The notes under the pieces are model-generated. The model had not been told where the DNA came from. It worked only from the letters and a program-made list of their open reading frames with translations, and searched no databases. Shown here one piece after another: positions 17,597 through 24,842 of a stretch of DNA of 38,625 nucleotides (the stretch's first letter is position 1; each line of letters begins with the position of its first letter). The stretch is from assembly GCA_910585505.1 (NCBI GenBank), contig CAJUFF010000006.1:1-38625 (forward strand), in the 5' to 3' direction. The position numbers were made by a program, and so were the translations under genes. Source of the DNA: an uncultured Ruminiclostridium sp. (GTDB taxonomy: Bacteria > Bacillota > Clostridia > Oscillospirales > Ruminococcaceae).

Positions 17597-18664
17597 ATGC
17601 AGCTTTTAAAGGAATCGGTGGAGTTTCCGAATTTATTTTCGGGCGACATAGAAATAAACAGAGTCGCCTTTACGGTTTTCGGAATCGACATTTACTGGTA
17701 CGGAATACTGATAGCGTTGGGTACTGTTTTGGCCTTTGTCTACGCCATAAAAAGGTCTAAAAAGGTAGGGCTTATATCCGACAATGTGTTTGACGCCGCT
17801 TTTATTTCGATTATCGTGGGTTTTATAGGGGCGAGGGTGTATTACTGCGTCTTTTATAACCTTATGCACCCGGACGCCGAAGAAAAGTATAATTTAATAA
17901 CAATGTTCACCAAGATACACGACGGCGGACTGGCAATTTACGGCGGAGTTATCTTCGGCGTACTTACGGGGCTTATTTACTGCAAGGTTAAAAAAATGCC
18001 GTTTCTTCCGCTGCTGGATCTTGCGGGTCCCGCTTTTCTTATAGGACAGGCAATAGGAAGATGGGGCAATTTTATAAATCAGGAATGCTACGGTGCGCCT
18101 ACGGCGGGAAATCTCCCGTGGGGGATGATGGGTACGAAAATAGCGCTGGATCCTTTGGTTATAGAAGCAAACGGGCAGAGCGTGTCGGATACCCTCATAC
18201 TTGTTCACCCTTGTTTCCTTTACGAAAGCCTGTGGTGCGTAGTCGGGTTTTTGCTTATTCATTTCATTGTGAACAGGTTCAAGAACTTCGACGGCGAAAA
18301 CTTTTTGTTTTACGTACTCTGGTACGGTGCGGGAAGAGCGTGGATAGAGGCGCTTCGCACCGACAGCCTGTACGCAGGCAGCCTTAAGGTATCACAGGTA
18401 ATTGCAATCGCTTCCTCCATTCTTGCGCTTATAATGATAATTTATTTTAAAACAGCCGCTAAGAGATCGGGAAAACCTCTTTACGCGAACACCGAGGAAA
18501 GCCGTGAACGCTTAAAAGTATATGAAAAGGATATTGTATTGAACAAGGAAAAGGATGAAGCCAAAAAAGCGCTGAAGAAAGCGGAAAAGAATCTTTCCTC
18601 CGGCGGCTCGTATGCGGCCGGCAGTACAATAGGACTTGACGACGAGCCTAAGTCGGATGACTAA
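17597..18664 (+). CDS. lgt: Prolipoprotein diacylglyceryl transferase with charged C-terminal tail
   Basis: Integral membrane enzyme that moves diacylglycerol from phosphatidylglycerol to the lipobox Cys of prelipoproteins. The Lgt signature GRWGNFINQECYG is at residues 154-166 (Arg155 matching the essential E. coli Arg143), and GGLAIYGG at 110-117 has Tyr where E. coli has His103, as in many Gram-positive Lgts. About seven membrane helices are visible. At 355 residues it is longer than usual (270-290) because of a Lys/Glu-rich tail from about 290 ending DDEPKSDD. It is needed to anchor the lipoprotein at 28762. folD follows 68 bp later. Confidence 0.96.
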   Translation: MQLLKESVEFPNLFSGDIEINRVAFTVFGIDIYWYGILIALGTVLAFVYAIKRSKKVGLISDNVFDAAFISIIVGFIGARVYYCVFYNLMHPDAEEKYNLITMFTKIHDGGLAIYGGVIFGVLTGLIYCKVKKMPFLPLLDLAGPAFLIGQAIGRWGNFINQECYGAPTAGNLPWGMMGTKIALDPLVIEANGQSVSDTLILVHPCFLYESLWCVVGFLLIHFIVNRFKNFDGENFLFYVLWYGAGRAWIEALRTDSLYAGSLKVSQVIAIASSILALIMIIYFKTAAKRSGKPLYANTEESRERLKVYEKDIVLNKEKDEAKKALKKAEKNLSSGGSYAAGSTIGLDDEPKSDD

Positions 18665-18732
18665 GCGTAATATACCGGATAAACCGACGCAATGCTCCAA
18701 AAAACAATCAACGGAAAGGCGGATTTGAAAAA

Positions 18733-19569
18733 ATGACATTGATAGACGGAAAGGCCGTTTCAGCGGCGGTAAAGGAACGCATAAAGAAAGAAATAGAGGA
18801 AAAAGGCCTTAAAATAGGATTGGCGGTTGTAATAGTTGGCAATGATCAAGCCAGCAGAGTTTATGTGAACAACAAGAAAAAGGCTTGCGAATTCTGCGGT
18901 ATCACCTCCTACGAATACGCGCTTCCTGAAGAGTGTACGGAAGAACAGCTTCTGGAACTGGTGGATAAATTAAACGGGGACGGCAGGGTAAACGGTATAT
19001 TGGTGCAGCTTCCGCTTCCCAAGCAGATTGACGAAAAGAAAATAATCGAACGCATCAGCCCCGAAAAAGATGTCGACGCTTTTAACGCTGTAAACGTGGG
19101 CAAAATAATGATTGGCAATTACAGCTTTCTTCCCTGTACTCCCGCCGGCGTAATGGAGCTTATAAAGTCCACCGGAACTGAGATAAGCGGAAAGGAGTGC
19201 GTTGTTATAGGACGCTCAAATATAGTTGGCAAGCCCATGGCAATGCTTCTGCTTCATGAAAGCGCCACGGTCACCATATGCCACAGCAGAACAAGGAATC
19301 TTAAGGAGATATGCTCACGCGCGGACATTCTTGTGTCGGCGGTGGGAAAAGCGGGGTTTGTAACCGCCGATATGGTAAAGGAGGGAGCTGTCGTCATAGA
19401 CGTGGGAATGAACAGAAATTCCGAGGGAAAACTTTGCGGCGACGTGGATTTCGATAATGTAAAGGACAAGTGCAGCTTTATCACACCCGTTCCGGGAGGA
19501 GTGGGTCCCATGACTATAGCTATGCTTATGGAAAACACCTTAAGAGCGGGCAAGCTCCAAAGTCTATGA
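18733..19569 (+). CDS. folD: Bifunctional methylenetetrahydrofolate dehydrogenase / cyclohydrolase
   Basis: Cytosolic enzyme that interconverts 5,10-methylene-, methenyl- and 10-formyl-tetrahydrofolate, supplying one-carbon units for purines. At 278 residues it matches the family. Motifs: YVNNKKKAC with the catalytic Lys, VQLPLPKQID, the NADP-site signature GRSNIVGKPMAMLL and the closing PVPGGVGPMTIAMLMENT. A GGAAAGGCGG ribosome site is ten bases upstream. Its stop overlaps the start of a small membrane protein (ATGA), so the two are translationally coupled. It is functionally in line with purA of this window. Confidence 0.97.
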   Translation: MTLIDGKAVSAAVKERIKKEIEEKGLKIGLAVVIVGNDQASRVYVNNKKKACEFCGITSYEYALPEECTEEQLLELVDKLNGDGRVNGILVQLPLPKQIDEKKIIERISPEKDVDAFNAVNVGKIMIGNYSFLPCTPAGVMELIKSTGTEISGKECVVIGRSNIVGKPMAMLLLHESATVTICHSRTRNLKEICSRADILVSAVGKAGFVTADMVKEGAVVIDVGMNRNSEGKLCGDVDFDNVKDKCSFITPVPGGVGPMTIAMLMENTLRAGKLQSL

Positions 19570-19784
19570 AAAAAGGCCAGTCTCCTTTCGTCACCGGCAT
19601 AGTGCTGTGCCTTGCGGCCGTGTATTTGATTATATATTTTTCGGTTAAAGGTATGTGGAACGCAGGGACGGTGATAGCTCTGATACTTATAGTGGCCGTT
19701 GCCGCTTTTCAGTTTATTATACACTTTAAATTTTTTAAGGAAAATCAGAAGGATCCCCATGGTATAAAAAAGGGGCGGAAATAA
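19566..19784 (+). CDS. Small two-helix membrane protein, unknown function
   Basis: 72 residues from the ATG that overlaps the folD stop (ATGA). Two hydrophobic helices (about 8-25 and 31-51) are separated by a short loop, with a basic start (MKKG) and a very basic tail (DPHGIKKGRK), suggesting a hairpin with both ends in the cytosol. The frame is open further upstream inside folD, but that part is an out-of-frame shadow. No family recognised. Coupling to folD may be incidental. Confidence 0.7.
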   Translation: MKKGQSPFVTGIVLCLAAVYLIIYFSVKGMWNAGTVIALILIVAVAAFQFIIHFKFFKENQKDPHGIKKGRK

Positions 19785-19809
19785 AAAATATTTATACAGC
19801 TATAAGCTA

Positions 19810-19837
19810 TTGATATTTTTTCAAAACGGTGTAAAAT
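19810..19837 (+). promoter_or_regulatory. Promoter of the glycosyltransferase gene
   Basis: TTGATA (19810-19815), a 16-bp spacer and TAAAAT (19832-19837). Transcription would begin near 19845 and leave a leader of about 160 nt before ATG 20008. Confidence 0.6.
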
Positions 19838-19860
19838 ATAAGAGCAGTTTAAATAAGCTG

Positions 19861-19940
19861 CCGGAATTGCGAGGCTATCCTTCGATGGGGGATGGAACAT
19901 GCCGTTTAAGAGACGCGGACATCCGGAAGCGGTTATATAA
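19861..19940 (+). promoter_or_regulatory. Structured leader with a 13-codon reading frame before the GT4 gene
   Basis: CCGGA (19861-19865) can pair with TCCGG (19922-19926), enclosing two smaller hairpins: ATCC/GGAT at 19877-19893, extended by GGC/GCC, and CCGT/ACG near 19902-19914, as in a three-way junction. Inside it, ATG 19899 preceded by GGGGGA opens the frame MPFKRRGHPEAVI, which stops at 19940. A further 9-bp hairpin (TTTTTACAT arms) follows at about 19949-19975. It could be a riboswitch-like or leader-peptide control element. No known class recognised. Confidence 0.4.
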
Positions 19941-20007
19941 AAAGACATTTTTACATAAACCTTTAATCATGTAAAAAAGAACAGTTGACAAATGACAGGA
20001 GCGGGAT

Positions 20008-21417
20008 ATGAGAGTAGCAATTTTTACGGAAACCTATTTACCGGCGGTAAACGGGGTAGTAACCCACGTCAAGACTTTAAAGGAAGGGTTGGAGCTGTTA
20101 GGCCACAAGGCTATAGTGGTTACAGCCGATTCCAACGTTAAAAAGACTCAGGCTTCAAAGGATATATTGTATTGCCCCGCGGTAAAGCTTGAAAAAATAT
20201 ACGGATACGATGTGGCTTCCCCTATAAGCGCAGACAGACTGAGAATGTTAAAGGATTTTAATCCCGACATTATTCATATTCATAATGAATTCGGCATAGG
20301 GCTTTCGGGAGTTCTTATCGCAAAAGCGCTTAAGGTTCCTTTGGTTTACACCATGCATACCATGTATGATGATTATGTATATTATGTCGCCAACAACGAG
20401 CTTTTGCACAAATTTCTGATGTCAGCTAGCCATAAATACGCCAAAATCCTCGCAGATTCGGCAAGCGCGCTGACAGGGCCGTCAAAAAAAGTGGAAGAGT
20501 ATTTCAAAAAATGCCATGTGGACAAGCCGGTGACCGTTATACCCAATTCCGTTGAGGTTGAGGTGTTCAACAGACACACCGTTTCAAGAGATAAGGTAAA
20601 GGAAATACGCGAAAGGTACGGATTCGGTGAAAATGATCTGGTGTTCTGTTTCTGCGGGCGTATGGGTCAGGAAAAAAACATAGATACTCTGCTGAAATAT
20701 TGGGCTGAAAAAGTAAAGCCCCACGACGGAATGAAGCTTTTTCTTATCGGCGGAGGCCCGCAGCTTGAGGAATACAAGGAGCTTGCAAAGTCTCTTAACA
20801 TATCGGATACGGTAAAATTTTCCGGCAGGGTGGAGCATTCCGATATACCTCCCTATTACGCCTCATGCGACTGCTATATTACCGCGTCTCTTACCGAGTG
20901 TCATTCCATTTCCATGATGGAGGGAATGGCAACCGGTATGCCGGTGCTTACAATCCGCGACGAGCTTAATGCCGACCAGATAGAGGAAGGAGTAAGCGGA
21001 TATTATTTCAGGGACGCCGATGAAATGTACTGTCATATGAAGCATCTTAAATCTCTTTCCTTTGATGAGCTTGAAAAATTCAAGGAGGACGCGAGAAGAA
21101 CCATTGTGTCTTCGGGTGCGCAGTCCATTGCCGAAAAGCTGCTTGTGATTTACGACGAGGCTATAAAAGCATACAGCCTGAAGCGGATGTACAAGAAATC
21201 ACCCAGAAACGTAAAAAAAGCGTATAGGGCGCAGTACGGCGATCCTGTTTTCGGTAAAAGATCCTCCCGTCCGAAGCGCAAGTTATCGGTCAAGGCAAAG
21301 AGAGTAAGCAAGGAAGAAAAACAAAATCGGCGTAAGGCGGAAAAAGCGGCTGCGGCAAGGTATAATGCCGCAAAAGAAATACGCAGACAGCATAAAAAAA
21401 GAAGCCGCAACAAATAA
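20008..21417 (+). CDS. GT4-family glycosyltransferase with basic C-terminal tail
   Basis: 469 residues. GT-B fold: the N-terminal half starts RVAIFTETYLPAVNGVVTHV and includes PDIIHIHNEFGIG. The C-terminal half has FCGRMGQEKNIDTLL, the IGGGPQLEEYKELA segment and an E-x7-E motif in TECHSISMMEGMA. The closest recalled relatives are the diacylglycerol glucosyltransferases and mannosyltransferases of Firmicutes, so a membrane glycolipid role is plausible. From about residue 390 there is an unusual tail of about 80 residues packed with Lys and Arg, which may bind acidic lipid or nucleic acid. A GGAG ribosome site precedes the ATG. Monocistronic by spacing. Confidence 0.9.
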   Translation: MRVAIFTETYLPAVNGVVTHVKTLKEGLELLGHKAIVVTADSNVKKTQASKDILYCPAVKLEKIYGYDVASPISADRLRMLKDFNPDIIHIHNEFGIGLSGVLIAKALKVPLVYTMHTMYDDYVYYVANNELLHKFLMSASHKYAKILADSASALTGPSKKVEEYFKKCHVDKPVTVIPNSVEVEVFNRHTVSRDKVKEIRERYGFGENDLVFCFCGRMGQEKNIDTLLKYWAEKVKPHDGMKLFLIGGGPQLEEYKELAKSLNISDTVKFSGRVEHSDIPPYYASCDCYITASLTECHSISMMEGMATGMPVLTIRDELNADQIEEGVSGYYFRDADEMYCHMKHLKSLSFDELEKFKEDARRTIVSSGAQSIAEKLLVIYDEAIKAYSLKRMYKKSPRNVKKAYRAQYGDPVFGKRSSRPKRKLSVKAKRVSKEEKQNRRKAEKAAAARYNAAKEIRRQHKKRSRNK

Positions 21418-21455
21418 AATTTCATAGAAAACTGTGAGTATTACGTCAGTTTAAT

Positions 21456-21552
21456 ACTAATCTTTGATCAAGGTACAGACAAATAACGTATGATAAAAGA
21501 TTAGTGATTAGGATACAACCTATAATCAAGTCCATAGCTTGATTATAGGTTG
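21456..21552. repeat. Two adjacent short palindromes
   Basis: First: ACTAATCTTT (21456-21465) with AAAGATTAGT (21496-21505). Second: perfect 15-bp arms CAACCTATAATCAAG (21516-21530) and complement (21538-21552), 7-nt loop. TTTAATACTAA precedes the first. They fill the gap between the glycosyltransferase and the antiporter and belong to the variable-palindrome group. Confidence 0.75.
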
Positions 21553-21599
21553 GTGTAAAATGGAATTTCCATTAGCAGTGTTATCGAAAAAGGAGCGTT

Positions 21600-22604
21600 A
21601 TGTCAGATTACATTCTAAATCTATTATCCGATTGGTTCGGGAACAGTATTCCGGCGTCGGTTATCATTTCGGTTTTGTTTCTTGTACTGGGGTTCTGGGG
21701 TCTTATAAAGGGAGCGGATATGTTCGTAGACGGTGCGTCTCAGATCGCCGCCAAGCTGAAGGTGCCGCTGATTGTAATTGGTCTTACCGTGGTTGCTTTT
21801 GGAACAAGCGCTCCCGAAGCCGCCATAAGTATTACCTCCGCTTTTCAGAATAATGCCGGAATAGCAGTGGGAAACGTTATAGGCAGCAATATTATGAATA
21901 TTCTCCTTATTTTGGGGATTTCCTCGGTTATATGCAGACTTCCGGTAAAAAAGACGACTCTCCGTTATGAAATACCGTTTGTAATATTGATAACGGCGGT
22001 GCTTCTTTTGCTGGGAGTTTTGGAAAACAACCTTTCTCGTATCGATGGGATTATATTCATTGTACTGTTCGCGGTATTTATGATTTATCTGATAAAACTG
22101 TCAAAATCCGGTGACAACTCTCTTATGGACGATGTTCCCGAAATTGACGAAAACGCTTCAGTGCCCAAGATGCTGCTTTTTGTGCTGTTAGGTCTTGCCA
22201 TGATAGTTTTGGGCAGCGACTTTACCGTAAGCGGAGCCACGAGGATCGCGGAGGTGATCGGTATAGACGACCGCATAATCGGTCTTACGGTGGTGGCTTT
22301 CGGTACCTCTCTTCCGGAGCTGGTAACCTGTATTCAGGCGGCAAGAAAAAATAAGGCGGATATTGCCATAGGCAATATAATAGGAAGCAATATTTTCAAT
22401 ATACTGTTTGTGGTGGGAATTTCCGCTCTTGTGTCGCCCTCGCCCATAGGGTTTGCGGATACCTTTATTGCGGATTCGGCTGCGGCGATAGCGGCCGCAG
22501 TGCTTTTACTGCTTTTGGTGCTGAAAAATAAGCGTGTTTCCCGATTAGGCGGAGTAATAATGCTTGCCTGTTACGCGGGATATTTCACTTATTTGTTTAT
22601 TTAA
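21600..22604 (+). CDS. Na+/Ca2+ exchanger-family antiporter (YrbG type)
   Basis: 334 residues, about ten membrane helices in two inverted halves. Each half carries the ion-binding alpha repeat: GTSAPEAAISITSAF...AVGNVIGSNIMNILLILG in the first and GTSLPELVTCIQAA...AIGNIIGSNIFNILFVVG in the second, with the acidic residues kept. A central loop (about 170-190) is acidic. It probably exports Ca2+ or swaps it for Na+ (or K+); the exact ions cannot be read. AAGGAG lies five bases before the ATG. The downstream MFS gene follows after 156 bp holding a leader-peptide-like frame. Confidence 0.93.
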   Translation: MSDYILNLLSDWFGNSIPASVIISVLFLVLGFWGLIKGADMFVDGASQIAAKLKVPLIVIGLTVVAFGTSAPEAAISITSAFQNNAGIAVGNVIGSNIMNILLILGISSVICRLPVKKTTLRYEIPFVILITAVLLLLGVLENNLSRIDGIIFIVLFAVFMIYLIKLSKSGDNSLMDDVPEIDENASVPKMLLFVLLGLAMIVLGSDFTVSGATRIAEVIGIDDRIIGLTVVAFGTSLPELVTCIQAARKNKADIAIGNIIGSNIFNILFVVGISALVSPSPIGFADTFIADSAAAIAAAVLLLLLVLKNKRVSRLGGVIMLACYAGYFTYLFI

Positions 22605-22610
22605 GTAAAA

Positions 22611-22750
22611 AGGAGGATATATCATAATGCTTTGTATTGTAAAAGCTCCGCGCAAGGTTTGAGGACGCTGCGCGGAGGACGGACAAACGGCGAATGTCCT
22701 CAGGCTTTGCGCTTTCGGTTAATGATTACGAATAATTTTATCTGAAGGAG
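22611..22750 (+). promoter_or_regulatory. Leader with mutually exclusive hairpins before the MFS exporter
   Basis: An 11-codon frame (22627-22662) overlaps two competing stems. CTCCGCGC (22646-22653) pairs with GCGCGGAG (22670-22677); alternatively 22650-22666 pairs with 22696-22712 over 17 bp including three G-U pairs. GAGGAC occurs twice (22661-22666 and 22675-22680), and both copies can pair with GTCCTC at 22696. This resembles ribosome-controlled attenuators before resistance genes. No U-run follows and the exporter's ribosome site (22745-22750) is not clearly sequestered, so the mechanism is open. Confidence 0.45.
22627..22662 (+). CDS. Possible 11-residue leader peptide MLCIVKAPRKV
   Basis: ATG 22627 follows a strong AGGAGG (22611-22616, ten bases of spacing) just after the antiporter stop, giving MLCIVKAPRKV and a TGA. 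Its last codons form one arm of both alternative hairpins, as expected if a stalled ribosome switches the RNA fold. The C-terminal Pro-Arg-Lys-Val is rich in residues found in some drug-dependent arrest peptides, but no known arrest motif is matched exactly. It could be a chance frame. Confidence 0.45.
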   Translation: MLCIVKAPRKV

Positions 22751-22760
22751 CAAAGTCATT

Positions 22761-24029
22761 ATGAAAAAAAGTTTAAAAACATACCTCCTGCTTTGGAGCA
22801 CACAATCCCTTTCCGCTTTGGGCAGCGGACTTACCGGCTATTCGCTTGTACTTTGGTTGTACACGCAGAGCGGTTCTGCGTTAAAGACCGCCCTGCTTTC
22901 CGTCTGTTCCTATGCGCCCTATGTAATAATGAGCATCTTTGCGGGAGCGCTCAGCGACAGATGGAATAAGAAAAAGATCATGCTTGTTTGCGACCTTGCG
23001 GCGGCAATAAGTACCGCTGCCGTCTTTGTGCTTATAAAAACAGATCATCTTGAAATATGGCATCTGTATCTGGTAAACGCTCTTAGCGGACTTATGAATA
23101 CCGTTCAGCAGCCTGCGGCGGAGGTTGCCGCCACAATGCTGATTCCGGAAAAGCATTATCAGCGCACGAGCAGTCTTCGTTCCTTTTCTCAGTCGCTGAA
23201 TACGATTTTAACGCCGGTTATAGCCACGGCGCTTTTTACCCTTGCCGGAATAGATTCGGTAATAGCGGTGGATCTGATTACCTTTGCGGTGGCGTTTCTG
23301 ACGCTTATTTTTATTCGCATACCGGAGCTGCCGAAAAACGAGGAGGAAAAGGAATCGCTTTTTGCTTCGGCGCACGGCGGCTTGCTATGGCTGAAGCGTA
23401 ATCCGCTGATTTTAAAGCTTATTTTGTTTCTCGCGTGTATAAATCTTATCGCGTCGGTATATGACTCGGCCTTGCCCGCGATGATTATTTCAAAAAGCGG
23501 TGAAACGTCTCTCGGTATAGTAAACGCGTGCGTTGGAATAGCTTCTCTTTTGGGCAGCGTGCTTACTGCGGTTATTCCGGCTCCGTCAAACAGAGTGAGG
23601 GCGATATGCATGGCGCTCTTCATTTCCATGTGTACCGAAAATTTTTTCCTTGCTTTCGGAAGCAACACTGTTGTGTGGTCTGTAGGCGCGGTTTTGGGCT
23701 GGATTACCATACCGTTTATGAACGCTAATATGGATGTGATTTTTCGTAAGTCAATACCCGCTGAAATGCAGGGGCGAGTTTTTTCCTGCCGAAATACGCT
23801 GCAATTTTTTACCATTCCCTTAGGCCTCTTTTTAGGCGGAGCGTTGGTGGACGGGGTGTTTGAGCCTTTTATGGAAAAAAGCGGAATCAATGTTCTGCAC
23901 CGCCTGTTCGGAACGGGTAAAGGCTCCGGCGCGGCGTTTCTGTTTTTCTGCATAGGCATTGTCGGCGCGGCCGTATGTACGGTGTTTTGGTTTATTTTAG
24001 GGAAATATGGATGGAAGGACGGCGAATGA
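22761..24029 (+). CDS. MFS exporter, Mef/MFS_3-like
   Basis: 422 residues with about twelve membrane helices. The first loop has the MFS signature GALSDRWNKKKIML (G-x3-D-R-x-x-K-K-K). The order QSLSALGSGLTGYS, then QQPAAEVAATMLIP and SLRSFSQSLNTILTPVIA, follows the Mef(A)-like macrolide efflux branch by eye, including the EMQGRVFSCRN segment late in the protein. It is a proton-driven exporter; the substrate is unknown and resistance cannot be concluded. AAGGAG lies ten bases before the ATG. The gene may be controlled by the leader upstream. About 175 bp and a separate promoter divide it from the next gene. Confidence 0.88.
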   Translation: MKKSLKTYLLLWSTQSLSALGSGLTGYSLVLWLYTQSGSALKTALLSVCSYAPYVIMSIFAGALSDRWNKKKIMLVCDLAAAISTAAVFVLIKTDHLEIWHLYLVNALSGLMNTVQQPAAEVAATMLIPEKHYQRTSSLRSFSQSLNTILTPVIATALFTLAGIDSVIAVDLITFAVAFLTLIFIRIPELPKNEEEKESLFASAHGGLLWLKRNPLILKLILFLACINLIASVYDSALPAMIISKSGETSLGIVNACVGIASLLGSVLTAVIPAPSNRVRAICMALFISMCTENFFLAFGSNTVVWSVGAVLGWITIPFMNANMDVIFRKSIPAEMQGRVFSCRNTLQFFTIPLGLFLGGALVDGVFEPFMEKSGINVLHRLFGTGKGSGAAFLFFCIGIVGAAVCTVFWFILGKYGWKDGE

Positions 24030-24118
24030 AATAATATTTAACGGATTAGCGTGTGCCGTGAATGTACTTTGAACTATTTGAAATCTGCAAATTTTTTCAT
24101 CAAATTTTCATTTATGTA

Positions 24119-24147
24119 TTGATTTTCCGGAAAAAATGTTGTATAAT
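24119..24147 (+). promoter_or_regulatory. Sigma-A promoter for the zinc-ribbon membrane protein
   Basis: TTGATT (24119-24124), a 17-bp spacer and TATAAT (24142-24147). A small hairpin (TGAAAGC/GCTTTCA, about 24162-24179) and an AGGAGG ribosome site follow before ATG 24204. Confidence 0.75.
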
Positions 24148-24203
24148 ATACTAAAATATATTGAAAGCCAAAGCTTTCAGGTTGTTTTTAGGAGGATTTT
24201 TCA

Positions 24204-24644
24204 ATGGCAGTTTGTAGTAAATGCGGTGCACAGATTCCCGACAACACCGGAGTTTGTCCCTCATGCGGCGCACCGCAGGAAAACGGTGCAAATCAACAAG
24301 CTTATGTAAACGGAGGTAATTACATGGATCCCAATGATGTTCAGCAGAATAAGGTAATGGCGGTTTTAGCCTACATAGGTATTCTTTTCCTTGTTCCCCT
24401 TCTTGCCGCTCCCAATTCTCAGTATGCACGTTTCCACACAAATCAGGGACTTGTGCTTTTCCTGTTTGATATTGTGGTTGGCATATTAACCGCTGTTTTG
24501 GCTTTTATTCCTTTTATCGGTCTTATTGTAAGCTCCCTGCTCGGTCTTGGCGTATTTGTACTTATGATTTTGGGTATAGTAAACGCTGCTACCGGAAAAG
24601 CAAACGAACTTCCTTTGATAGGTAAGATCAGAATTATCAAGTAA
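24204..24644 (+). CDS. Zinc-ribbon DUF4870-like membrane protein
   Basis: 146 residues: an N-terminal CSKCG...CPSCG zinc ribbon (residues 4-22), an Asn/Gln-rich linker, then three hydrophobic segments (about 50-68, 82-98 and 102-125) with the NSQYARFHTNQGLVLF motif typical of DUF4870 membrane proteins. The ribbon probably faces the cytosol. It has its own strong promoter and terminator, so it is a single-gene unit. Function unknown. The zinc-ribbon plus membrane-helix design echoes the cluster at 5758-8925. Confidence 0.85.
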   Translation: MAVCSKCGAQIPDNTGVCPSCGAPQENGANQQAYVNGGNYMDPNDVQQNKVMAVLAYIGILFLVPLLAAPNSQYARFHTNQGLVLFLFDIVVGILTAVLAFIPFIGLIVSSLLGLGVFVLMILGIVNAATGKANELPLIGKIRIIK

Positions 24645-24691
24645 TAATCCGTTTGTTTTAAACCGATTGTATAATTAATCCGATAAAATTT

Positions 24692-24724
24692 AAATACCCG
24701 CCGCGGAAAACACGGCGGGTATTT
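24692..24724. terminator. Bidirectional terminator
   Basis: AAATACCCGCCG (24692-24703) and its perfect complement (24713-24724), 9-nt loop, flanked by A/T-rich runs. It serves the zinc-ribbon gene and possibly pilT on the other strand. Confidence 0.88.
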
Positions 24725-24726
24725 AT

Positions 24727-24834
24727 ACTGTTAACCAATTAAAAATTGAAAAAATTGTTTTTAATTGGTTAACAGTGTTTCGGGTGTAATAACCATTTTG
24801 ACTATGATTTTATCATGTGTCAAAATGGTTATTA
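24727..24834. repeat. Compound B-A palindrome, copy 1
   Basis: Type B palindrome (24727-24776; ACTGTTAACCAATTAAAAA and complement) followed by type A (24787-24834). The same B-A unit recurs at 36514-36621 with about four differences over 114 bp. TTAGTATTA follows the A arm. Confidence 0.9.
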
Positions 24835-24842
24835 GTATTAAA

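Noticed and set aside
19861..19935. Fluoride or other known riboswitch before the glycosyltransferase
   Set aside because: GGGGATGG looked promising, but the conserved downstream fluoride-motif segments and pseudoknot partners are missing.
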